The notes below the pieces were generated by a model, which was not told where the DNA came from, made no database searches, and saw only the letters and a program-made list of their open reading frames with translations. Positions 1 to 7,574 of a DNA stretch of 64,000 nt are shown one piece after another (position 1 is the stretch's first letter; every line of letters begins with the position of its first letter). Source of the DNA: Desulfofustis limnaeus (GTDB taxonomy: Bacteria > Desulfobacterota > Desulfobulbia > Desulfobulbales > Desulfocapsaceae). Position numbers and translations under genes: made by a program. Location: contig NZ_AP025516.1 in the NCBI RefSeq assembly GCF_023169885.1, positions 2,242,501-2,306,500 of the forward strand. Direction: 5' to 3'.

Positions 1-81
1 GGGAGTTCCTGAGTACCACGGGACACGTGAAACCCTGTGGGAATCCGGGAGGACCATCTTCCAAGGCTAAATACTACCCGA

Positions 82-128
<47 letters not shown>

Positions 129-722
129 GGGAGGGGAGTGAAAAAGAAACTGAAACCGTTAGCTTACAAGCAGTGGAAGCCCTATGTCGCAAGACAGGGT
201 GACCGCGTGCCTTTTGCATAATGAGTCAACGAGTTACCGTATGCAGCGAGGTTAAGCCGCGAGGTGGAGCCGCAGCGAAAGCGAGTCTTAAGAGGGCGAT
301 CAGTTGTATGCGGTAGACCCGAAACCGGGTGATCTAGCCATGTCCAGGGTGAAGTCTCGGTAACACGAGATGGAGGCCCGAACCAGTGTAGGTTGAAAAC
401 TGCTTGGATGAGGTGTGGCTAGGAGTGAAAGGCTAATCAAACTCGGTAATAGCTGGTTTTCTCCGAAATATATTTAGGTATAGCCTCACATCATGACTGA
501 CGGAGGTAGAGCACTGACAAGGCTAGGGGTCCCACCGGATTACCAACCCTTATCAAACTCCGAATGCCGTCAAGCTTTAGTGTGGGAGTCAGACTGCGGG
601 AGATAAGTTCCGTAGTCGAGAGGGAAACAGCCCAGACCGTCAGCTAAGGTCCCCAAATCTATGCTCAGTGGGAAAGGAGGTGGAACTGTCCAGACAACCA
701 GGAGGTTGGCTTAGAAGCAGCA

Positions 723-755
<33 letters not shown>

Positions 756-810
756 TAATGGATCTGCGCCGAAAATTCAACGGGGCTAAGCATAGTACCG
801 AAGCTACGGA

Positions 811-1267
811 TTCAGAAGTCAGAATACAGAGGACAGAAACCAGATGCTCAAATCGTTTGAGGACTTGGAGGTCTTTCAGCGAGCCTATAAGATCTCTTTG
901 GCGATTCACAAGCACAGCTTGGAATTTCCCAAAGAAGAGCAATATGGACTTGCCGAACAACTCCGACGAGCCAGCAAATCAGTCTGCGCAAATATCGCCG
1001 AAGGGTTTGCCAAGCAGCGTTATTCAAGTCCCGAGTTCAAGCGATACATCATGATCGCCTTGGGCTCACGTGATGAGATGCGTGTCTGGTTGCGATACTG
1101 TCTTGATCTGGAATATCTGCATGAAGAAACCTGGAAGCAGTGGCGGGATGAGTATCAAGAGATCTCGAAGATGCTTTCCGGATTGTACAGGAGCTGGAAA
1201 TAGTGCGGCAGTCTGCGCGAAGCGCCACACTATTCTGACTTCTGTCCTCTGTCTTCTGACTTCTGGA
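811..1267 (+). other. 23S rRNA intervening sequence (IVS) at helix 45
   Basis: The 23S sequence is normal up to ACCGAAGCTACGGA (about 797-810) and resumes at GGTAGGAGAACATTG (about 1269). In most bacteria only a short helix 45 loop lies between these points. The insertion is bounded by an imperfect inverted repeat: a left arm at about 811-838 (TTCAGAAGTCAGAATACAGA start) pairs with a right arm at about 1240-1265 (CTGTCCTCTGTCTTCTGACT). This extends helix 45 into a long stem of the kind RNase III removes from IVS-bearing rRNAs, leaving a fragmented 23S without religation. The insert is almost filled by one ORF of the IVS-protein family. Confidence 0.9.
844..1203 (+). CDS. four-helix bundle protein of the 23S rRNA IVS family
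   Basis: A 119-residue protein with the family pattern: an FEDLEVFQRAYK start, the central LRRASKSVCANIAEGFAK signature (about residues 40-57), then an EFKRYIMIALGSRDEM segment. The family (Pfam 23S_rRNA_IVP, TIGR02436) forms pentamers of four-helix bundles and is found inside 23S rRNA insertions and as free genes. Its molecular job is unknown. The gene sits wholly inside the intervening sequence between the inverted-repeat arms and is read in the same direction as the rRNA, so any mRNA for it is the rRNA precursor or the excised fragment. No good ribosome-binding site is visible just upstream (GACAGAAACCAG), so expression is uncertain although the reading frame is intact. Confidence 0.88.
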   Translation: MLKSFEDLEVFQRAYKISLAIHKHSLEFPKEEQYGLAEQLRRASKSVCANIAEGFAKQRYSSPEFKRYIMIALGSRDEMRVWLRYCLDLEYLHEETWKQWRDEYQEISKMLSGLYRSWK

Positions 1268-1410
1268 TGGTAGGAGAACATTGTGGTTGCCTGTGAAGGT
1301 GTACCGAAAGGAGCGCTGGAGGCCCCACAAGAGCTTATGTTGACACGAGTAGCGAAAAACAAGGTGAGAAACCTTGTCGCCGTAAGCCTCAGGTTTCCTG
1401 TAGTCAAGTT

Positions 1411-1445
<35 letters not shown>

Positions 1446-1860
1446 CCGAGAGGCGTAGTCGATGGGAAACAGGTTAATATTCCTGTACCGCTGCAATGAT
1501 GCTATGGTAAGGGGGGACGGAGAAGGATAGACCAGCCAGGTGATGGAATACCTGGTTTAAGCGTGTAGGCGGAGGACTTAGGCAAATCCGGGTCCTTGTG
1601 AACGCTGAGGCGTGATGACGATGCCTTATAGGCAACAAAGTGGTTGATTCCCGGCTTCCAGGAAAAGCCTCGTATCTAGTCATGGTGGCGACCGTACCGT
1701 AAACCGACACAGGTAGGCTGGTAGAGTATACCAAGGCGCTTGAGAGAACTCTGGTTAAGGAACTCGGCAAAATAGCACCGTAACTTCGGGAGAAGGTGTG
1801 CCTGCATGGTGATAATAAATACTTGTTTGAGCCTAGTCAGGTTGCAGTGAAAGGGGGGGA

Positions 1861-1894
<34 letters not shown>

Positions 1895-1977
1895 GTCGAA
1901 AGACGAAGTATAGGGTCTGACGCCTGCCCGGTGCCGGAAGGTTAAGGGGACCTGTCAGCGCAAGCGAAGCAGCGAAC

Positions 1978-2069
<92 letters not shown>

Positions 2070-2509
2070 CGATTTCCCCACTGTCTCAACCAGAGACTCA
2101 GCGAAACTGTAGCACCGGTGAAGATGCCGGTTACCCGCAACAAGACAGAAAGACCCCGTGAACCTTTACTATAGCTTGGCATTGGTTTTTGAGGTGGCAT
2201 GTGTAGGATAGGTGGGAGACGTGGAAATGGGCACGCCAGTGCTCATGGAGTCACCCTTGAAATACCACCCTTGCCTCCTTAGGAATCTAACCGTGATCCG
2301 TGATCCGGATCCGGGACATTGTCTGGTGGGTAGTTTGACTGGGGCGGTCGCCTCCCAAAGTGTAACGGAGGCGCGCGATGGTTCCCTCAGGTTGATTGGA
2401 AACCAACCGAAGAGTGTAAAGGCACAAGGGAGCTTGACTGCGAGAGAGACATCTCGAGCAGGTACGAAAGTAGGTCTTAGTGATCCGGCGATTCCGCATG
2501 GAAGGGTCG

Positions 2510-2564
<55 letters not shown>

Positions 2565-2568
2565 CCAT

Positions 2569-2620
<52 letters not shown>

Positions 2621-2809
2621 TAGCAGGTCCCAAGGGTTTGGCTGTTCGCCAATTAAAGTGGTACGCGAGCTGGGTTTAAAACGTCGTGAGACAGTTTGGT
2701 CCTTATCTGTTGCGGGCGCAGGGTATTTGAGGAGATCTTCCCCTAGTACGAGAGGACCGGGGTGGACGAACCGATGGTGTACCAGTTGTTCCGCCAGGGG
2801 CATTGCTGG

Positions 2810-2863
<54 letters not shown>

Positions 2864-3062
2864 CCAAGATAAGATACCCCATGGCTGTAGTGGCCATCTG
2901 AAGGCACGTGAGAGACTATCACGTCGATAGGTCGGGCGTGGACGCGTGGTAACACGTGGAGCTTACTGATACTAATGTGCCGTGCGGCTTATCCATATTT
3001 TCCTGATAAAGCTGCTGCTGTCGTTGCTCTACTATTCAATTATCGCTTTTTTTATACCGCTT

Positions 3063-3181
3063 TTTCGGTGGTCATAGCGAAGAGGTTCCACCCGTTCCCA
3101 TTCCGCACACGGTCGTTAAGCTCTTCTGCGCCAATGGTACTGCACGGGTAACTGTGTGGGAGAGTAGGTCGCCGCCGAATT
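3063..3181 (+). rRNA. rrf: 5S ribosomal RNA
   Basis: The conserved 5S pattern is present: CGGTGGTCATAGCG at the 5' side, the loop segment CCCGTTCCCATTCCG near 3091, and the closing strand GGTCGCCGCCG near 3168 that pairs with the 5' end. It lies about 75 bases downstream of the 23S end, in the usual bacterial 16S-23S-5S order. The ends are placed from the terminal helix and may be off by one to three bases. Confidence 0.95.
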
Positions 3182-3189
3182 CCTTGCCC

Positions 3190-3239
3190 AAGGGGATGCA
3201 GAACCGGTCATACCGGATGCATCCCCTTTTCTTTTTTTT
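3190..3239 (+). terminator. rRNA operon terminator
   Basis: A perfect 11-bp stem, AAGGGGATGCA (3190-3200) with TGCATCCCCTT (3218-3228), contains an inner CCGG/CCGG pair and is followed directly by a T-rich tract (TTTCTTTTTTTT). This is a classical intrinsic terminator just after 5S. Confidence 0.92.
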
Positions 3240-3460
3240 CGCCCCCTTGTTGCCGTATTCTTCTCTTTCGATTTGACTGCTCGATACAACTACCACACAC
3301 GCATCCTCAATCGTATCAGCCCTACCTAAAAGCCTTGAAACTGATCCCGAAAAACTATAGGCTTGGGAAAATAAGGGGTCGCTCGCTACCGGACAGACAC
3401 TGAATTCCTGCCGATTCGAGTAACTGATCACACTCCCCCGATTCTATCAGCGAGGTATCA

Positions 3461-3925
3461 ATGCAGCGTTTCGGCAAACTGATCTCACTGCTCCTACTGC
3501 CGCTCATCGCTATGATCGTCTATAGCTCCCTGATGTCGTATTTTTTTAAAGCTCCCCCTTCCTGGACTTTTGAAATGTCGCTGTTCTTTTTCGGGTCCTT
3601 CTTCATGCTCGGTGCCGCCTACTGCCACTCGGAAAAGAAGCATGTGGCGGTAGACATTCTTGGTCGGTATCTACCACCGAAATGGCAACGGCGGCTCGGA
3701 GTTTTTATCGAGTTGATCGTCTTGCTGGTCGCCGTCGTCTTTATCTATGTCAGCGTCCCCAACGCCTGGCAATCGACCATGATGGGTGAACGTTCGGTAC
3801 ACCAGACCCCGTTTAACCCGCCCGTCTGGTGGTTCCGCTGGATGATCCCCATCGCCAGCACCCTGATCGCTCTGCAGGCCTTCCGAGACATGCTTGGGCA
3901 CATCTTCAACAAGCAAGAAAATTAA
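3461..3925 (+). CDS. dctQ: TRAP transporter small membrane subunit (DctQ)
   Basis: A 154-residue protein with four predicted membrane helices (about residues 10-28, 40-60, 82-102 and 122-140). It carries the DctQ-type segment around residues 36-62, with aromatic and acidic residues followed by GAAYCHSEKKHVAVDIL. In TRAP (tripartite ATP-independent periplasmic) transporters DctQ is the small inner-membrane partner of DctM and is needed for uptake driven by an ion gradient. The start has a GAGGT ribosome-binding site 4 bases upstream. It is followed 30 bp later by dctM and then by the binding-protein gene, so all three parts of the transporter are present in Q-M-P order. An rRNA terminator precedes the unit, so it must have its own promoter somewhere in 3241-3460, but none is convincing by eye. 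Confidence 0.88.
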   Translation: MQRFGKLISLLLLPLIAMIVYSSLMSYFFKAPPSWTFEMSLFFFGSFFMLGAAYCHSEKKHVAVDILGRYLPPKWQRRLGVFIELIVLLVAVVFIYVSVPNAWQSTMMGERSVHQTPFNPPVWWFRWMIPIASTLIALQAFRDMLGHIFNKQEN

Positions 3926-3955
3926 TCGCTGTTATAAGAACATCAGGAGATTCAT

Positions 3956-5272
3956 ATGGCCGGCGAAGCCACCCCGCTGTTCATGTTTCTGGCTCTATTC
4001 GCACTGCTGGTAACCGGTGTACCCATTGCCTTCTCGCTTGCCGCCATCGCCATCGTCTTTTCTTACCTCTTCTGGGGACCGGGTGCACTGAACATCCTCG
4101 TGTCCGCAACCTGGGGGACGATGAACAATTTCGTCATCATCGCCGTTCCCCTGTTTATCTATATGGCCTACATCCTCCAGAAGACCAACGTGGTGGAGGA
4201 CCTGTACGACACCTTTTATAAATGGTCCGGTGCCCTGCGGGGCGGTCTCGCCATCGCCACGATCCTGGTGGGTGCGCTCATCGGAGCGGTTTCCGGGGTG
4301 GTCGCGGCAGGCGTAATCGGCTTGGGTCTCATCGGCCTACCGCAAATGCTCAAGCACGGCTATAACCGTCGGGTAGCCCTGGGCTCGGTGTTGGGCGGAG
4401 GGACGCTTGGGCAACTCATCCCCCCGAGCACCAACATGGTACTCTATGGCGCCGTTACCGGCGTCTCCATCGGCGGCCTGTTCGCCGGTGGCATTTCCGC
4501 CGGCATCCTGCTCGCGTCCCTTTATATCATCTATGTGTTCGTCAGAGGGCTGCTCAACCCCTCGTTTGCCCCTTCTCTCCCCCCAGAGGAGCGTGCCTCC
4601 TGGAAAGAGAAGCTTGTGTCCCTGAAAAGCATCCTCCTGCCGATGGTGCTCATCCTCATTGTCCTTGGCTCCATTCTCATGGGTATCGCCAGCCCGACGG
4701 AAGCGGCAGCATTCGGCGCTGCCGGCGCCCTTCTCATCGGCATGATCAAACGGCGATTGACCTGGGAAATAGTCTATTCATCGTGCTATGAAACCCTCAG
4801 TGTCACCGCCATGGTCGGCTGGATGATGATCGGCGCCACCGCCTTCGGCTCGGTTTTCTCCGGGCTCGGAGGAAATGCCCTGGTGGCCGAATTCGCCACT
4901 AGCATGCCGGGTGGAGCCCATATGGTTTTTGTCGTGGCCGCCCTGTTCGTCTTTTTTATGGGCATGTTCCTCGAACCCGGCGCCGTCATTTTTCTGGCCG
5001 TGCCGATCATTGCCCCCATCCTCGCCAAACTGGGATTCGAACCCCTCTGGATAGGCCTGGTCATCAATGTCATTTTACAGACGGCCTACATCTCCCCCCC
5101 CTTTGGGTTCAGTCTCTTTTACCTGAAAGGGTGTACGCCAGACAGCATCGATATTGTCGAGATCTACAAGTCCAGTGTACCGCTTCTGCTCTTGCAGGCG
5201 TTGTGCGTCACGCTGATTTTTCTCTTTCCGCAACTGGTTATGTGGTTGCCCAAGTATCTGCTTAATTTATAA
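3956..5272 (+). CDS. dctM: TRAP transporter large membrane subunit (DctM)
   Basis: A 438-residue, strongly hydrophobic protein with about a dozen membrane helices and the DctM family glycine-rich stretches, including GALIGAVSGVVAAGVIGLGL and LGGGTLGQLIPPSTNMVLYG. The second is the conserved permease loop with the IPPS motif, and PTEAAAFGA (about residue 245) is a further family hallmark. It is the ion-coupled transport subunit that works with DctQ and the periplasmic DctP protein. The length is usual for DctM, and DctQ is a separate gene rather than a fusion. It starts 30 bp after dctQ behind CAGGAG. The substrate cannot be read from this subunit; the binding protein suggests a small organic or keto acid. 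Confidence 0.93.
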   Translation: MAGEATPLFMFLALFALLVTGVPIAFSLAAIAIVFSYLFWGPGALNILVSATWGTMNNFVIIAVPLFIYMAYILQKTNVVEDLYDTFYKWSGALRGGLAIATILVGALIGAVSGVVAAGVIGLGLIGLPQMLKHGYNRRVALGSVLGGGTLGQLIPPSTNMVLYGAVTGVSIGGLFAGGISAGILLASLYIIYVFVRGLLNPSFAPSLPPEERASWKEKLVSLKSILLPMVLILIVLGSILMGIASPTEAAAFGAAGALLIGMIKRRLTWEIVYSSCYETLSVTAMVGWMMIGATAFGSVFSGLGGNALVAEFATSMPGGAHMVFVVAALFVFFMGMFLEPGAVIFLAVPIIAPILAKLGFEPLWIGLVINVILQTAYISPPFGFSLFYLKGCTPDSIDIVEIYKSSVPLLLLQALCVTLIFLFPQLVMWLPKYLLNL

Positions 5273-5566
5273 GCCGAACCTGGTGGCATGACTTTTAACT
5301 CAAGATTCCCCCAACAAAGGAGGTGTTATGACAGGGTGATGTAACAGAGCTGGACACGCAGTAGCACCTATGATCGGCGTCAACACACGGCTTCGAGATT
5401 GGCCGGACGGGAAATAAGGTCCATGAACCCGATTCCATGCGAAAAAAGCCTCGGGATTGGGACAACCTATCAGGGGTATACGTTTAACCGGCGACTTTTC
5501 AGACAAATCGACCGTTTCTCAATGACGTCTCAACGAAACCCTCAGACAAAAGGAATACATGAAGCC
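5273..5566. other. intergenic region before dctP with a consensus ribosome-binding site and a three-codon ORF
   Basis: This 294-bp gap separates dctM from the dctP start. It holds an almost perfect ribosome-binding site, AAAGGAGGTG, at 5316-5325 ahead of ATG (5328), but that frame stops after ATG ACA GGG. No clear terminator hairpin, tRNA or longer gene is seen. The dctP frame is open upstream to 5399, but that extension has no family similarity and precedes the signal peptide, so it is treated as leader sequence. Confidence 0.5.
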
Positions 5567-6613
5567 ATGAAAAAGACTCTTATGATCCTTGTGTCGGTAT
5601 TTGTTCTGCTCGTCGGAAGCCAGATGGCTTTTGCAGCGAAGGTTAACTGGAGACTGGTGACACACGCCATGCCCGGAACGGAGCAGCAGCGAATCGCCGA
5701 AGTTTTCTGCGAAACCGTAAAGACACTTTCCAATGGAGAAATCAATATTACTCCCTACCCGGCGGGTGTGCTTTTCCCCGTCTTTGAGACGTTTGACAAT
5801 CTGGCAAACGGCATGGTCAATGTGGGCATGGTCTATAGCGCCTATTGGCCCGGTAAGGATCCCCTGTTCAAATTCACCACGCAACCGGGCTCGCCGCTGA
5901 GTACTTTTGCCGAAGGCGCCTACCTGGTGGAAAAGCTCGAGCCATGGTTCGAAAAGCTGTACGCCAAATACGGCATGGCCTACCTCGGACATGCCATGGT
6001 CAGCCCTTTATATGAGCAGCTCATGGCCGTTGTGCCCATCGACACCATTGACAAGATAAAGGGTCTGCGGATCCGCACCTCGGGTATCGGCGGAGAGTAT
6101 TACAAGGCACTGGGGGCCACCACCGTTTCTCTTTCGGCCCCGGAGATCTACACGGCTTTTCAAACCAAGGCGATTGAGGCCGCGGAATGGACCTTCTGGG
6201 AAGAGAACATGCGCATGGGATTCCACGAAGTCGTCAGCCATGTGCTTGATCCGGCCCTGCAAAACGGGACCTGCGAATATTTCCCGCTGGTAATGAATGC
6301 CAAGAACTGGGAAAGTCTTTCGCAGGAGCAGAAGGACATCATTTTGGCGGCCCGTGACAGAATCCGCTACCTCTCGGCCATGGTTTACAACGCCGAGATC
6401 AAGGCCCGGGAAAAATGGAAGGGATTGCCCAACGTCGAAATTGTCGGTTGGAGCCCGGAAGAACAGGCCAAGGCCCGAGCAGTAGGACACAAAGTGGTTC
6501 TCGATGAGGCCCAAAAGAGCCCTGAGGGTCAGGAATTCTTGGACATCTATCGCACCGCGCTGTGGGAACTCGGCTATAAAGAAGATGCCAAAGTCCTGGG
6601 CTTTACCGAATAA
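5567..6613 (+). CDS. dctP: TRAP transporter periplasmic solute-binding protein (DctP family)
   Basis: A 348-residue exported protein. It starts at MKKTLMILVSVFVLLVG, a typical signal peptide cut after AFA at about residue 23, so the start at 5567 is preferred over upstream in-frame codons. It has an AGGA ribosome-binding site 12 bases upstream. DctP-family marks are the KIKGLRIRTSG segment, containing the conserved arginine that binds the substrate carboxylate, and the IEAAEW segment that follows it. The AAEW pattern and length resemble the TakP/keto-acid branch more than the C4-dicarboxylate DctP branch, but that is only a suggestion. It is last in the Q-M-P set and is followed by a strong terminator. 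Confidence 0.9.
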   Translation: MKKTLMILVSVFVLLVGSQMAFAAKVNWRLVTHAMPGTEQQRIAEVFCETVKTLSNGEINITPYPAGVLFPVFETFDNLANGMVNVGMVYSAYWPGKDPLFKFTTQPGSPLSTFAEGAYLVEKLEPWFEKLYAKYGMAYLGHAMVSPLYEQLMAVVPIDTIDKIKGLRIRTSGIGGEYYKALGATTVSLSAPEIYTAFQTKAIEAAEWTFWEENMRMGFHEVVSHVLDPALQNGTCEYFPLVMNAKNWESLSQEQKDIILAARDRIRYLSAMVYNAEIKAREKWKGLPNVEIVGWSPEEQAKARAVGHKVVLDEAQKSPEGQEFLDIYRTALWELGYKEDAKVLGFTE

Positions 6614-6629
6614 TCGCCGATCTTCCTGA

Positions 6630-6680
6630 AACGAGAAGGGCCGCTATGTGGGCGGCCCTTCTCGTTCGCTTGCTTTCTTT
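6630..6680 (+). terminator. terminator of the TRAP transporter operon
   Basis: A perfect 15-bp stem, AACGAGAAGGGCCGC (6630-6644) with GCGGCCCTTCTCGTT (6652-6666), starts 17 bases after the dctP stop. A T-rich run follows (CGCTTGCTTTCTTTATTC). Confidence 0.88.
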
Positions 6681-6688
6681 ATTCTTTA

Positions 6689-6830
6689 GGGCGCTATGAA
6701 GAGGTGCCATTTCGCCCAATCTCATCGTTGCGCAATCACTTTTTACCATACAAACATCAGATGGTTGCCTTCGCTACAACGGTCTTGCGCATCTCGATCT
6801 TGAACGAAATTCGAATTTTTCAAGCTTCCC
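6689..6830 (+). repeat. ~140-bp palindromic intergenic element, copy A
   Basis: This copy shares GTGCCATTTCGCCCAATCTC (6704 on), GTTGCGCAATCAC (6728 on) and the end GATCTTGAACGAAAT...GAATTTTTCAAGCT (6797-6825) with copies at 31017 and 37170. The element is an imperfect inverted repeat of about 60-bp arms. The left tip of this copy (6689-6703) and its centre have diverged most. It lies between the TRAP operon terminator and the 3' end of the convergent coiled-coil gene. No ORF is inside it. Confidence 0.82.
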
Positions 6831-6843
6831 TCGAAGATCCCCG

Positions 6844-7146
6844 TCAACCACCGAAATCGTAGTCGAACAGGACGCCTCGCTTATCGTTGAAGCGAGAACT
6901 CAGATCATGGATGCCGACTGAGGAACCACTCACCTCCGGTTTCCACTCGGTTCGGCACTCATTGCTCAGTTTATCGATTCGCTCTTCGAGCTCACTCATC
7001 AGGATGTGCAGTCCGTTGATTTCCTCGAACATGTGATGCTTTTTGCCGGTAGGCAGACTGTCCATTTTAGCGAGAACCTCGCTGAGTCTGCTCTTCCAGA
7101 CACTGAGTTCAAGATTGACGTTCTCGCAATAATCTTTCAGATCCAT
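6844..7146 (-). CDS. uncharacterised small coiled-coil protein
   Basis: A 100-residue soluble protein starting MDLKDYCENVNLELSVW, preceded by a strong ribosome-binding site (GAGGAGG, 5 bases from the ATG). Residues about 5-65 are heptad-like and rich in Leu, Glu and Lys, including MSELEERIDKLSNECRTEW, so it should form one or two long helices or a coiled coil. The C-terminal tail (residues about 70-100) is rich in Gly, Ser and Asp and looks disordered. I do not recognise a named family. The ribosome-binding site and intact frame make it a likely real gene. It is transcribed alone, with palindromic element copy A abutting its 3' end. Confidence 0.7.
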   Translation of the reverse strand: MDLKDYCENVNLELSVWKSRLSEVLAKMDSLPTGKKHHMFEEINGLHILMSELEERIDKLSNECRTEWKPEVSGSSVGIHDLSSRFNDKRGVLFDYDFGG

Positions 7147-7574
7147 AACAACCTCCTCGATCGATCGACGTCATTACCGCTTTTATCAACGGCACGCAGA
7201 TCTCACTCATTTTTGCGAATTCAGCGTCGTGACGCTGGTTGGGGAGGGGGTAAGCAAGAAGCGGGATCGTTCCCGGCAACGGTGAGATGGCTTGTGAACC
7301 GTCGTCCGTACGTTCGTCGTTTCAGCCTGTCCCCAACAGGTATAATTGTAAGGACAGCCGAACAAAGATCAAGGTCTCCTTTGGGATGCGTCCGACCCGC
7401 GCGGACGTATGTGCAACCGGATCCTTTGCCCGCAACTCCAAAACGTTCGCCACTCCGGATCAACCGGTTTTTGGGAAATACTGCATCCGGTTGATCAGGA
7501 TCCAGGCAGTAGTTGGAGCGTTCGACACCCTCGACGCCAGGTCTCACGCTGGCATCTGACAACCAGTCGTTCAC
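7147..7574. other. intergenic region with two hairpins, no gene seen
   Basis: The 428 bp between glnE and the coiled-coil gene hold two inverted repeats. One is a perfect 10-bp stem GATCAACCGG (7458-7467) with CCGGTTGATC (7487-7496). The other is CGTCCG (7389-7394) with CGGACG (7402-7407). The first lies about 80 bases past the glnE stop and may help end its transcript, but neither has a clear T tract in that direction. The ORFs here have no ribosome-binding site or recognisable composition. Confidence 0.45.

Noticed and set aside
5399-5566. N-terminal extension of dctP
   Set aside because: The in-frame upstream codons precede a complete signal peptide, which must be at the N-terminus.
7221-7574. 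117-residue open frame on the minus strand downstream of glnE
   Set aside because: No ribosome-binding site, low-complexity Arg/Pro-rich end and no recognisable motif; the region holds hairpins instead.
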